A DNA stretch of 42,299 bases from Bifidobacterium breve (GTDB lineage Bacteria; Actinomycetota; Actinomycetes; Nanopelagicales; Nanopelagicaceae). Numbering within the stretch: the first letter of the stretch is position 1; each line of letters starts with the position of its first letter. The notes beneath the pieces are model-generated. The model made no database searches. It saw only the letters and a list, made by a program, of their open reading frames with translations, and was not told the DNA's origin. A program made the translations under genes and the position numbers. Shown here piece after piece: positions 8,601 through 15,708 of the stretch. The stretch is taken from contig CAMCYA010000006.1 of the NCBI GenBank assembly GCA_945883675.1, forward strand, positions 1 to 42,299, written 5' to 3'.

Positions 8601-9170
8601 CCTACCAGATTCCTTTATTGCTAAACGTGCCCCGTTAACTGCAGCTTTAACCTGTAAGAGATCTTGCGCAGTTTCAATGAGTAAAGCGTCACTGCCGCTA
8701 TCTACCAGTCCCTTAGAAGCTAAGTAATAAGCATCTTTAAGTTTTTTATAACTGGTGTGTCCAAGGCTAGGTAATTTTGTTCCTGGCCCTAAGGAACCGA
8801 GAACAAATCTGGGTTTGTCAGGAGTAGAGAAAGCATCCGCGGCCTGGCGTGCAATTACTCCTCCGGCGAAAGCAAGTTCATAAATTCGATCCTCAATCCC
8901 ATACTCTGCCAAATTGGCCCAGTTAGCACCAAACGTATTGGTTTCGATTGCATCGACACCAACCCTTAAATAGGCATCGTGGACTGAGCGCACAATATCT
9001 GGGCGGCTGACATTTAGAATTTCATTACAACCCTCGTGGGTTTGGAAATCTTCCAATGTTGGATCAGCGTCCTGGAGCATCGTTCCCATCGCTCCATCAG
9101 CGATCACTACGCGCGTAGAAAGCGCTTTACGAAGCAATCCCTCTGCCTGGTCTATCTTGCGCGTATTCAC
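5664..9170 (-). CDS. metH: Cobalamin-dependent methionine synthase MetH
   Basis: Transfers the methyl group of 5-methyltetrahydrofolate to homocysteine via cobalamin. All four modules are present in 1168 aa. The homocysteine domain begins VVIADGAMGTML and has zinc ligands in GLNCATGP and IGGCCGTT (C231, C297, C298). The folate-binding domain begins AIGERTNANGSRAF. The B12 domain has DVHDIGKNL (lower axial His747). The C-terminal SAM-dependent reactivation domain completes it. The frame is open to a TTG at 9221, but that would run into the divergent PAC2 gene. The GTG at 9170 has a TAACCT -10 box 7 bases upstream and starts just ahead of the conserved domain. There is no room for a B12 riboswitch. 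The HAD gene follows. Confidence 0.97.
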   Translation of the reverse strand: MNTRKIDQAEGLLRKALSTRVVIADGAMGTMLQDADPTLEDFQTHEGCNEILNVSRPDIVRSVHDAYLRVGVDAIETNTFGANWANLAEYGIEDRIYELAFAGGVIARQAADAFSTPDKPRFVLGSLGPGTKLPSLGHTSYKKLKDAYYLASKGLVDSGSDALLIETAQDLLQVKAAVNGARLAIKESGRDIVLIAQVTVEATGTMLVGSEIGAALNALQPLGVDLIGLNCATGPAEMSEHLRYLSKNADVAISVMPNAGLPVLGPKGASYPLGPAELAEALDTFVKDYGITLIGGCCGTTPLHLEAVVKKLDRRSVPKRKTTIEPGASSLYQYVPFRQDKTYLAIGERTNANGSRAFRDALLSQDWEKCVEIARDQIREGAHMLDLSVDYVGRDGAADMAELASRFATASTLPIVLDSTEPLVLKAGLEHLGGRCVINSVNYEDGDGPDSRFTKIMPLVQEHGAGVVALTIDEEGQARDCDWKLRVARRLIADLRDNWGMNVGDILIDCLTFPIATGQEETRKDGIETINAIRKLKEEFPEVQTTLGVSNVSFGLNPASRIVLNSVFLHECVQAGLDSAIVHPSKITPMNRIDERAKEVALDLIYDRRVFEGSVCTYDPLQEFLQLFEGVELSSSKNARAEALAALPLFDRLQRRIIDGEKVGLEDDLKSAMDQGTKPLQIINDHLLEGMKVVGELFGKGEMQLPFVLQSAEVMKTAVAILEPFMEKTGDEGRGTMLLATVKGDVHDIGKNLVDIILTNNGYRVANIGIKQTINQIIDGALEANADAIGMSGLLVKSTVIMKENLEEITSRGLDQRWPIVLGGAALTRAYVEQDLASIFPGEVRYARDAFEGLRLMDSIMAVKRGEAGAALPPLKERKTVNTRLKESDLPIDTKRSDVSIDVSIPTPPFFGSRVVKGISLADYSGMLDERALFVGQWGLKGNRGEYEEMVLKEGRPRLRSLINEVQSNGWLNAAVVYGYFPCYSEDNDLVILHHEGDKKGQERLRFTFPRQRRDRRLCISDFFASKDSGKTDVVAFHVVTMGASVSAAAAKLFAADKYREYLELHGLSVQLTEALAEHWHARMREELHVHKEDAPELQAVLDQGYRGSRYSFGYPACPDLEQQVQLCELLEPERIGVELSEEFQLHPEQSTSAIIVHHPEAKYFNAN

Positions 9171-9177
9171 TTGGACA

Positions 9178-9183
9178 AGGTTA
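9178..9183 (-). promoter_or_regulatory. -10 box TAACCT of metH, leaderless start
   Basis: TAACCT on the minus strand is 7 bases before the GTG at 9170. It is separated by only 3 bases from the opposing -10 box of the PAC2 gene. Confidence 0.55.
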
Positions 9184-9186
9184 CCG

Positions 9187-9192
9187 TAAGGT
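9187..9192 (+). promoter_or_regulatory. -10 box TAAGGT of the PAC2 gene
   Basis: TAAGGT lies 7 bases before the GTG at 9200, with no Shine-Dalgarno. Together with the metH box it forms a very compact back-to-back promoter pair in a 29-base gap between the revised starts. Confidence 0.5.
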
Positions 9193-9199
9193 TGCTTTC

Positions 9200-10063
9200 G
9201 TGGAGATTCTTCAGATACCAATGCTCCGAAACCCAGTCATGCTGATTGCGTTTTCCGGTTGGAACGATGGCGCCGAAGCAGCATCTGGTGCGATAGATCA
9301 CCTCCTGTCGGCATGGCAAGAATCCAACGATGATGTTGTACCTATTTTGATTGCACAGGTGGACTCAGAAGATTTTTATGATTACCAAGTATCACGTCCA
9401 CAAGTTCGTGTGAATGAGTCTTCACAACGAGAAATTACATGGCCAGGAACTCAAATATTCGGTTTATCAATACCTTCAATGCAGAGGGACCTGGTTATCG
9501 TCACCGGTGTTGAACCATCTATGCGTTGGAAATCTTTTTCTCGTGAAATATTAGATATCGCAGATGATTTAGAGGTGTCTTTGATTGTCACCGTCGGTGC
9601 AATGCTTTCAGATTCACCTCATACGCGTCCGATAAAAATTATCGCAACATCTGCCAGTTCCAACCTAGCGGAAAAGTTTGAATTACAACCTTCTACATAC
9701 CAAGGTTCAACGGGAATTATCGGTGTCCTACAAGATGGTTGCACAAGGCGTGGCGTCGATTCTCTCTCACTCTGGGCATCTGTTCCTCATTACGCCCCGA
9801 ATGCCCCTTCACCGAAAGCTTCTTTAGCTTTAATCCAAGCAATAGAGGAATACCTTGAGATAACTATTCCACTCGGTGAACTCCCGGAACAGGCCGAAGA
9901 ATGGGAGCTTTCCGTTACTCAACTTGCAGCAGAGGATGCCGATGTAGCCGAGTATGTGAAATCTCTAGAGGTGAGCAAGGATGCGGTGGAACTACCTGAA
10001 GCCTCCGGTGAAACCATTGCAAAAGAATTTGAAAGATATTTACGCCGCCACCTAGAAGATTAA
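9200..10063 (+). CDS. PAC2 (proteasome assembly chaperone-like) family protein
   Basis: A 287-residue protein of the PAC2 family, conserved in actinobacteria beside metH and mshC (Rv2125-like). The N-terminus RNPVMLIAFSGWNDGAEAAS is diagnostic. Later come GLSIPSMQRDLVIVTGVEPSMRW (seen in parts), VGAMLSDSPHTRP and the GITGVL-like TGIIGVLQDGC. Its biochemical role in bacteria is unknown; the name comes from archaeal and eukaryotic relatives. The start may be the GTG at 9200 (leaderless spacing) or the ATG at 9221; I list the GTG. Its stop directly abuts the stop of the convergent mshC with no bases between. Confidence 0.9.
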   Translation: MEILQIPMLRNPVMLIAFSGWNDGAEAASGAIDHLLSAWQESNDDVVPILIAQVDSEDFYDYQVSRPQVRVNESSQREITWPGTQIFGLSIPSMQRDLVIVTGVEPSMRWKSFSREILDIADDLEVSLIVTVGAMLSDSPHTRPIKIIATSASSNLAEKFELQPSTYQGSTGIIGVLQDGCTRRGVDSLSLWASVPHYAPNAPSPKASLALIQAIEEYLEITIPLGELPEQAEEWELSVTQLAAEDADVAEYVKSLEVSKDAVELPEASGETIAKEFERYLRRHLED

Positions 10064-11308
10064 CTATGTAAATGCAAAACCAAGAAGATTTTCCATTATG
10101 GAAGAGATCTGCTTAATATCCCCACCAGTCCCGCCATTTAGGGTTGCATCAACCCAATTATTGACTGCCTTGACAACTGAGGATGTGTCTAAGTCGTTAG
10201 CAAGAAATTCCACGATACTTACCGCAAGTGCATCTGTTGGAGCAATAGTTTTCGAACTCATGACCTGTCTTAATCTTCTGACTTCCTCTGTTGCCTGAAT
10301 CAATCTTTCATTAGTCCACATTCGTTCGGTTCGGTAGTGGTCACGCATTAATGACCATCGAATCGCAAAAGGATCGACGCCACTTGCCAACAGGGCTGAC
10401 ACAAAAACTAGATTTCCTTTGCTCTTGCTCATTTTTTCCCCATCCAGACCGATCATTCCAGCATGAACGTAGTGTGATGCGAGCTCCTTGCCTGATATCG
10501 CACGAGCTTGCGAGGCACACATCTCATGGTGAGGAAAAATTAAGTCACTGCCCCCTCCTTGTATATCAATTAATGTCTCCTCATTGGAATCAGGTTGCAA
10601 GTATTTCATTGCGATAGCGGTGCACTCGATGTGCCAGCCGGGACGACCAAAACCATGTGCCGACGGCCAACCTGGTTCATTCGGGCGTTGCTGCATCCAA
10701 ATAAGACAGTCCAGTGCATCTTTTTTGCCTGACAAGGTTGGGTCTCCACCTCGTTGTGAAAACAGTTCAACCATCTCCGAATGACTCAGGTGAGAAATAC
10801 TTCCGAACTTTCCATCATGATTAACGGAAAAATACCAATCATTTTCAATTTGATACGTTCTTTTACTTCTGGTCATATCATCTATTGCTTGAGTAACAAG
10901 TGGTATTGATTCAATCGCACCCATATAACTTGTTGGTGGAATGACGTTGAGAGCTTCCATATCGTGTCTAAAGAGTTCAATCTGATCTGCTGCAAGTTCA
11001 TCCCACTTAACGCCATCTCGCACTGCTCTTTCCAAAAGTGGCTCGTCGATGTCGGTAATATTTTGCACATAGTTAACGGCAGCACCACTTGCGAGCAAAA
11101 GACGATGAATAAGGTCAAAAGAAAGATACGTTGCAGCATGCCCTAAATGGGTCGCGTCATATGGAGTGATCCCACAAACATACATGCGATAGATTTGCTT
11201 CTTGGAGAGAAACTTCTTATTTGAAGAAGCTGTATCGGTCAGTCGAAATTGCGGAAAAACGATAGATGCCGAAAGATCATCTACTGATACCGGGCTCCAG
11301 GCTTTCAT
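10064..11308 (-). CDS. mshC: L-cysteine:1D-myo-inositol 2-amino-2-deoxy-alpha-D-glucopyranoside ligase MshC
   Basis: Ligates cysteine to GlcN-inositol with ATP, the third step of mycothiol synthesis, so the cell probably uses mycothiol as its thiol buffer. This 414-residue class I synthetase-like protein has YVCGITPYDATHLGHAAT (zinc ligand C45, HIGH-type motif 54-57), GWHIECTAIAM (C229), FPHHEM (259-263) and KMSKS at 292-296. CGITPYDATHLGHA separates MshC from ordinary cysteinyl-tRNA synthetase. The start is ATG 11308 with a TAGAAT -10 box 6 bases upstream. It has its own promoter although it follows the SCO1664-family gene on the same strand. Confidence 0.94.
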   Translation of the reverse strand: MKAWSPVSVDDLSASIVFPQFRLTDTASSNKKFLSKKQIYRMYVCGITPYDATHLGHAATYLSFDLIHRLLLASGAAVNYVQNITDIDEPLLERAVRDGVKWDELAADQIELFRHDMEALNVIPPTSYMGAIESIPLVTQAIDDMTRSKRTYQIENDWYFSVNHDGKFGSISHLSHSEMVELFSQRGGDPTLSGKKDALDCLIWMQQRPNEPGWPSAHGFGRPGWHIECTAIAMKYLQPDSNEETLIDIQGGGSDLIFPHHEMCASQARAISGKELASHYVHAGMIGLDGEKMSKSKGNLVFVSALLASGVDPFAIRWSLMRDHYRTERMWTNERLIQATEEVRRLRQVMSSKTIAPTDALAVSIVEFLANDLDTSSVVKAVNNWVDATLNGGTGGDIKQISSIMENLLGFAFT

Positions 11309-11314
11309 ATTCGA

Positions 11315-11320
11315 ATTCTA
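11315..11320 (-). promoter_or_regulatory. -10 box TAGAAT of mshC
   Basis: TAGAAT, close to the TATAAT consensus, lies 6 bases before the mshC ATG in the 32-base gap after the SCO1664-family gene. No Shine-Dalgarno is present, so a leaderless transcript is expected. Confidence 0.6.
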
Positions 11321-11340
11321 TGTCAGATAGCAAATAAAGA

Positions 11341-12078
11341 TTAAAAAGCAGGCCAGGGAACTGGTGGCCAATGTGGGGATGGTTCTGGAAAAATCTGGCT
11401 CTGTAGAAGGCGATCCACTCGATTACCAAGGGCTTGAATCTCTTCGCTCGTTAACAACGGAGAAAGTATTTCACTTAGCTCGCCAGTTAGACCCTGTTTG
11501 CATTTTTCCAGTAAGGAAATCTCATCATCGGTAAGGTTTTCTCCTGACCACTGCCAAAGAACTGTTCTTAATTTGTCATCTTTATGAAAAGTTACTCCAT
11601 GATCACAACCAAATAAACCGTTGCTTACCGTCGGAAGAAGGTGACCAATTTTGCGATCAGTATTGTTTATGATGGCATCAAATAGAGCCATTCTTCTAAG
11701 CTCATCACGATCTTGAGAAAAGTATTCGGACAAATCAATCGACTCATCGATATCTATCCACTCTTGAACCATTCCTTTACCGTATGGACCGTCTCTTAGA
11801 ACCGTAAAAGGGACCAAATCTAGTGATAGGTATTTGCTTAAACAGTATGCGGCGAACTCTCGGTGAGCAAGACATCCTTGATCAAAATCCCAGAGCGGGC
11901 GCTCTCCAGCAACCGGTTTGTAGATGCAGATAATCTCTTGTTCCTCATGAATTACATGTGCATAGAGAGTTGCATTAGATGCATCCACCAAACGTCCAGT
12001 GACCGTTAGTTCACCCTCTGAAATGGCAGATTGCTTGCTCTGACTGCTATTCACGCTTTCACTATCTTTTGTATCCAT
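11341..12078 (-). CDS. SCO1664-family protein of unknown function
   Basis: A 245-residue member of a family found next to DUF3090 and the MSMEG_4193 phosphatase in actinobacteria. The N-terminal GELTVTGRLVDASNATLYA is characteristic. The central part has kinase-like elements: CIYKPVAGERPLWDF (a lysine-containing strand), DAIINNTDRKIGHLL (an N-x-D-R-x-G-H catalytic-loop-like motif) and FGCDHGVTFH (a metal-loop-like D-H-G). This is reminiscent of PI3/4-kinase-like folds, but activity is unproven. The frame is open to 12150. I chose the ATG at 12078, which overlaps DUF3090 by 17 bases and leaves a sensible N-terminus. The upstream gene is co-transcribed. Confidence 0.87.
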   Translation of the reverse strand: MDTKDSESVNSSQSKQSAISEGELTVTGRLVDASNATLYAHVIHEEQEIICIYKPVAGERPLWDFDQGCLAHREFAAYCLSKYLSLDLVPFTVLRDGPYGKGMVQEWIDIDESIDLSEYFSQDRDELRRMALFDAIINNTDRKIGHLLPTVSNGLFGCDHGVTFHKDDKLRTVLWQWSGENLTDDEISLLEKCKQGLTGELSEILSPLLTSEEIQALGNRVDRLLQSQIFPEPSPHWPPVPWPAF

Positions 12079-12571
12079 TTGCACGCGGACATAAGTGTCC
12101 CCGTGGGTCAATCGGTATCGAACAAAACGGACACGGCAGACGTCCAGCATTTACAACTGCTTTGGAGCGCAGCGCAAAGGATTGGGCAGTTCCCAGATTC
12201 ACAGATAAAGATAGAACTTGCTCATCCGGTTCTTCGGCTTCGGTCGATGCTTCAAAGAATTCAAATTTTATCAATTTGACTTCGTTGTCCCATGAAATGG
12301 ATATTGCGTTCGTGATAAACATTGCATCAACTGGAGAATCAAGAGGAGCATCGTCAACCGAGGCCACTTCGATTGTTTCAAATGGATTTGATCTTTTTAT
12401 CTCTGAGATAATAATTTCAAGTCGGGAAACTATTGCTCGAACCTGGTCTTTCTCGATTGCTACTGAATAAACATTTCGATCTTTTCTCACTTGAACAAAA
12501 AATGCCCTTTCCCCTGGTGCCCCTACCGTTCCAACAACAAAACGATCAGGACCGGAAATTTCAAATCTCAC
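12062..12571 (-). CDS. DUF3090 family protein
   Basis: A 169-residue protein of unknown function, actinobacteria-specific. It begins MRFEISGPDRFVVGTVGAPGER in two conserved parts. It ends with a CPFCSIPIDPRGHLCPRANGYKR region containing C-x2-C, H and C, which looks like a zinc-binding site. It starts with a 4-base ATGA overlap with the phosphatase gene upstream and overlaps the SCO1664-family gene downstream, so the three are tightly coupled in translation. The conserved co-occurrence suggests a shared pathway, but no substrate is known. Confidence 0.9.
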   Translation of the reverse strand: MRFEISGPDRFVVGTVGAPGERAFFVQVRKDRNVYSVAIEKDQVRAIVSRLEIIISEIKRSNPFETIEVASVDDAPLDSPVDAMFITNAISISWDNEVKLIKFEFFEASTEAEEPDEQVLSLSVNLGTAQSFALRSKAVVNAGRLPCPFCSIPIDPRGHLCPRANGYKR

Positions 12572-13245
12572 TTACCGGCTCCTCCACCAAGCAGATTTGC
12601 CGGTCTTTTCTTCGCTATCAAAAGATCAGTCACAACTGCTCGATTGTCATTAAGAAGCAGAACACGAGGCTTCGCAAGTGAAAAATCAACGATGCTTATG
12701 GAGGCTGGATCGATAATGATTCGTTGGAACTCATCGATGTGCATTCCAAGACAGGCGGCAACAATCGACTTAATGACATCGCCATGGCTAACAATCACTA
12801 ATGGTGCTTTTGCTTTCTTGTCGATACTTTTATGTATAGATTCCAATGCTCTGGTTTGCATCTCCAAGATGCCTTCACCTTTTGGGAAGTACATTTGACT
12901 AGGCGTGTTTTGAACAACCGACCAAAGCTTATTTCTGGATAGAACTGAGAGTTTTTTACCTGACCAATCGCCATAATCAACTTCGGTTAAACGGTGATCA
13001 ATTATCGGTTTTGGTCTAATAGTTTTTGAACTATCGTTTTTGTTTAACCACGGAGAAATCGTTTCTAAACACCGCTCCATGGGAGATATGCGAATCTGAT
13101 GTGGGAGGAAATCTCCTAACCTTCGTGCTAGCTCTTTTGATTGTTCAATTCCTTCTTTTGAAAGATGAACGTTTGGCCGCCTGCCAGATAACACTCCTGC
13201 CAAGTTGGCTTGTGAATGTGCATGTCTGATCAAAACTACTCGCAT
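12568..13245 (-). CDS. MSMEG_4193-family histidine phosphatase
   Basis: A 225-residue histidine phosphatase (phosphoglycerate mutase-like fold). The phosphoacceptor H8 is in LIRHAHSQAN, ISPMERCLET matches the second arginine region, and VIVSHGDVIKS carries the second histidine. VDYGDWSGK holds the acidic residue. The family is the first gene of the conserved phosphatase-DUF3090-SCO1664 cluster. The substrate is unknown and it is not glycolytic phosphoglycerate mutase. The start is ATG 13245 with a TAACCT -10 box 7 bases upstream. It ends with a glycine-rich LLGGGAGK tail. Confidence 0.9.
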   Translation of the reverse strand: MRVVLIRHAHSQANLAGVLSGRRPNVHLSKEGIEQSKELARRLGDFLPHQIRISPMERCLETISPWLNKNDSSKTIRPKPIIDHRLTEVDYGDWSGKKLSVLSRNKLWSVVQNTPSQMYFPKGEGILEMQTRALESIHKSIDKKAKAPLVIVSHGDVIKSIVAACLGMHIDEFQRIIIDPASISIVDFSLAKPRVLLLNDNRAVVTDLLIAKKRPANLLGGGAGK

Positions 13246-13252
13246 AAAACAA

Positions 13253-13258
13253 AGGTTA
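13253..13258 (-). promoter_or_regulatory. -10 box TAACCT of the phosphatase-DUF3090-SCO1664 operon
   Basis: TAACCT, identical to the metH box, lies 7 bases before the ATG at 13245 in the 51-base divergent gap to the aldo/keto reductase gene. Confidence 0.55.
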
Positions 13259-13284
13259 TCGCAGCTTTGCTCACCCCGCCTTGC

Positions 13285-13290
13285 TATCGT
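13285..13290 (+). promoter_or_regulatory. -10 box TATCGT of the aldo/keto reductase gene
   Basis: TATCGT lies 6 bases before the ATG at 13297, with no Shine-Dalgarno. This spacing supports the internal ATG over the upstream in-frame start at 13216, which would overlap the divergent gene. Confidence 0.5.
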
Positions 13291-13296
13291 CGCCCC

Positions 13297-14241
13297 ATGG
13301 AAAAACGACGCGCGGGCAGTAGTGGATTGGAATTATCTCGTTTGGGCTTGGGCACAATGACGTGGGGGCGCGACACTGATGAGATTGAAGCTGCTGACCA
13401 ATGCCGGGCATACCTTGATGCTGGAGGTAATTTCCTAGATACATCTCCAACATATGGGGATGGTGATAGCGAGCGTTTGATTGGTGGTCTTATTTCTACC
13501 TTGTTCAAACGTGAAGAAGTCGTAATAGCTAGTAAGGCCGGAATTAATCTCAATGAAAATGCGCGCAGAATAAATGCAACACGACAATTTTTGATATCCG
13601 ATTTGGATCGAACGTTAGAACGGTTGGGAACGGATTTTGTTGATCTGTGGCAAATACATAATTGGGATGAGTTGACTCCCATAGATGAAACATTGTCTGC
13701 GCTGGATTATGCATACACAAGTGGTCGGGCAAGATATGTTGGGGTAAGTAATTACTCAGGTTGGCAACTAGCAAGAGCGGCAACAAAGCAACAAAGCAAC
13801 AGCATGAAGGCACCTCTTTCTTGTGCTCAAAATGAGTACTCACTTTTAAATAGAAGCGCAGAGAATGAAATTCTAGATGCGGCTGAAAATTGTGGTCTAG
13901 GTTTTATCGCCTGGGCTCCGCTTGGAAGAGGAGTATTGACGGGCAAGTACCGCAATGGAATTCCAAGTGACTCACGTGCTGCTGCCCCGCATTTTGCCAA
14001 ACAAGTAGAGCCCTATCTTGATGAGCAATCTGCTCGTATCGTTGAAGCGGTCGTGGTCGCGGCGCAGGGCTTGGGCTACTCCCCTCTTGAAATCGCTTTA
14101 GCTTGGGTCAGAGATGCTCCAGGGATTACAACTGCTTTAGTTGGAGCGCGTACAGGCGCACAACTACGCGGAATCTTAAAAAGCGAAGAGATCGAGCTTC
14201 CATCAATAGTTCGCACTGCACTTGATGATGTGAGTTTCTAA
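13297..14241 (+). CDS. Aldo/keto reductase
   Basis: A 314-residue NADPH-dependent oxidoreductase of the aldo/keto reductase fold (Tas/YghZ-like group). The catalytic tetrad is complete: D48 and Y53 in LDTSPTYGDGDSE, K80 in VIASKAG, H121 in LWQIHNW. C-terminal PLGRGVLTGKYRNG and TTALVGARTGAQL are the usual cofactor-binding segments. The physiological substrate cannot be told. The gene contains a tandem 8-base repeat (CAACAAAG, 2.5 copies, 13781-13800). The stop overlaps the convergent M20 peptidase stop in the bases CTAA. Confidence 0.92.
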   Translation: MEKRRAGSSGLELSRLGLGTMTWGRDTDEIEAADQCRAYLDAGGNFLDTSPTYGDGDSERLIGGLISTLFKREEVVIASKAGINLNENARRINATRQFLISDLDRTLERLGTDFVDLWQIHNWDELTPIDETLSALDYAYTSGRARYVGVSNYSGWQLARAATKQQSNSMKAPLSCAQNEYSLLNRSAENEILDAAENCGLGFIAWAPLGRGVLTGKYRNGIPSDSRAAAPHFAKQVEPYLDEQSARIVEAVVVAAQGLGYSPLEIALAWVRDAPGITTALVGARTGAQLRGILKSEEIELPSIVRTALDDVSF

Positions 14242-15551
14242 GCGTTTTCCATAAAATCTTTCAAAACAAGTACCCCGAAACTTAATCCATCTATCGGTAC
14301 TCGTTCGTCTACTCCATGAAACATTGCCATGAAATCAAAATCAGCCGCCAATCGCAGAGGAGAAAATCCATATCCAATAATCCCAAGTTCAGCTAATGCT
14401 TTATTGTCCGTACCACCACTCATAACGTATGGAACAGGGATTGCCTCAGGATCATGCTTCAATAAAGAGAGACACATTTGATCAACTAGATCGCCTTCAA
14501 AAGGTACTTCTAGCGCTTTATCCCTTGTAATCGTTTGGATTGAAATATCTGGACCGACAATATTTCTTATCGTTTCATTTAATTCATCCTCATACCCTGG
14601 AATGAATCGACCATCTATGACAGCCGAGGCCGATCCGGGAATTACGTTTGCCTTATAACCCGCCTCCAACATTGTTGGATTTGCTGTGTTTTGCAGGGTT
14701 GCGCCGATCATACGCGATGCAAAACCAAGCTCAGAAAGTAGAGGCTGCAAATTCTTGTCGTCATATTCGCGACCGGTAACTTGTGCAATTTTTTGGAAAA
14801 AAACTTTTACGGTTTTGCTATATCGCTGCGGCCATTGAAAGTTGCCAATTTTTGTAACAGCTTCTGAAATGCGCGTGATTGAATTCTCTGTATTCATTAC
14901 GGATCCATGGCCGGCTCGTCCCTGCGCTGTTAAACGCATCCAATGGATACCTTTTTCAGCGGTTTCAATGAGGTAAAGCCGTTTGCCATTAGGAAGAGTT
15001 ACAGAAAACCCTCCAACTTCTGATATTGCCTCTGTGCATCCTCTAAATACTTCAGGATGTTTGTCAACCATAAAGTGTGATCCGTAAATACTTCCAGCTT
15101 CTTCATCTGCAAAAAATGCCAAAACAATATCGCGTTCTGGAATGAAACCAATCCGAGCCCAATGACGAACAGTTGCAATAATCATTGCATTCATATTCTT
15201 CATATCTACGGCCCCTCGACCCCAAATGTAACCATCTTTAATTTCTGCTTTGAAGGGATCAACAGACCAATCCGGTGCATTGGCCGGGACTACATCTAAA
15301 TGACCATGGACAACTAGGCCAGGACGTTTGCTATCACTGCCCTTTATCCGAGCGATCACATTGCATCGACCGGGAGCAGATTCATAAACAGTAGATTTGA
15401 TTCCAACCTCATCAAGAAGTTTGACCACATGTTCAGCCACTTCTTTTTCATTTCCATTTCCATCACCGTAGTTAACGCTAGGAATCTGAATCAGTTCTCG
15501 GCAAATTCGAATGGTTTCGTCGATGATTTCCGTGGAGGTAGAAGAAGACAT
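14238..15551 (-). CDS. M20-family zinc metallopeptidase (ArgE/DapE/ACY1-like)
   Basis: A 437-residue cytosolic metallohydrolase that cleaves amide bonds of dipeptides or N-acyl amino acids. Metal and catalytic residues are visible: VVHGHLDVVP (H84, D86), GRGAVDMKNMNAM (D116), FADEEAGS (E150, E151), and a C-terminal MFHGVDE histidine. The dimerisation (lid) domain sits between about residues 190 and 310. The family members with the long DMK-containing motif are often called dipeptidases; the exact substrate is open. No Shine-Dalgarno precedes the ATG, and the weak CACAAT is the best -10 candidate. It is divergent from the tRNA gene. Confidence 0.9.
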   Translation of the reverse strand: MSSSTSTEIIDETIRICRELIQIPSVNYGDGNGNEKEVAEHVVKLLDEVGIKSTVYESAPGRCNVIARIKGSDSKRPGLVVHGHLDVVPANAPDWSVDPFKAEIKDGYIWGRGAVDMKNMNAMIIATVRHWARIGFIPERDIVLAFFADEEAGSIYGSHFMVDKHPEVFRGCTEAISEVGGFSVTLPNGKRLYLIETAEKGIHWMRLTAQGRAGHGSVMNTENSITRISEAVTKIGNFQWPQRYSKTVKVFFQKIAQVTGREYDDKNLQPLLSELGFASRMIGATLQNTANPTMLEAGYKANVIPGSASAVIDGRFIPGYEDELNETIRNIVGPDISIQTITRDKALEVPFEGDLVDQMCLSLLKHDPEAIPVPYVMSGGTDNKALAELGIIGYGFSPLRLAADFDFMAMFHGVDERVPIDGLSFGVLVLKDFMENA

Positions 15552-15575
15552 TTCGCTATTGTGGCACTCGATTGC

Positions 15576-15581
15576 TATCCT
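15576..15581 (+). promoter_or_regulatory. Candidate -10 box TATCCT of tRNA-Leu
   Basis: TATCCT lies 13 bases before the mature tRNA 5' end, which fits a short 5' leader removed by RNase P. The -35 is not convincing. Confidence 0.4.
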
Positions 15582-15594
15582 TGACCATCACTTA

Positions 15595-15681
15595 GTCCGG
15601 GTGGCGGAATTGGCAGACGCGCTAGCTTGAGGTGTTAGTTCCCGCAAGGGATTAGGGGTTCAAGTCCCCTCTCGGACACCA
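15595..15681 (+). tRNA. tRNA-Leu (anticodon GAG)
   Basis: An 87-base class II tRNA with the CCA end encoded. The acceptor arm is GTCCGGG paired with CTCGGAC (one G-U), discriminator A. The anticodon stem is CTAGC/GTTAG around loop TTGAGGT with anticodon GAG at 15629-15631, reading CUC and CUU. A long variable arm, CCC-GCAA-GGG, identifies Leu/Ser class. The T arm is AGGGG-TTCAAGT-CCCCT. It lies between the divergent M20 gene and apt, whose own promoter begins 14 bases later. Confidence 0.97.
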
Positions 15682-15694
15682 ATAGGTCAAAGAG

Positions 15695-15700
15695 TAAGAT
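15695..15700 (+). promoter_or_regulatory. -10 box TAAGAT of apt
   Basis: TAAGAT is 8 bases before the apt ATG and starts 14 bases after the tRNA CCA end. No Shine-Dalgarno is seen in AACCGTTT. Confidence 0.5.
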
Positions 15701-15708
15701 AACCGTTT

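Noticed and set aside
9171-9221. N-terminal extension of MetH to a TTG at 9221
   Set aside because: It would run through its own likely promoter and into the divergent PAC2 gene; the extra residues are not conserved in the family as I know it.
12069-12470. 133-aa open frame on the plus strand opposite DUF3090
   Set aside because: Antisense shadow of the conserved DUF3090 gene; no domain or start signal.
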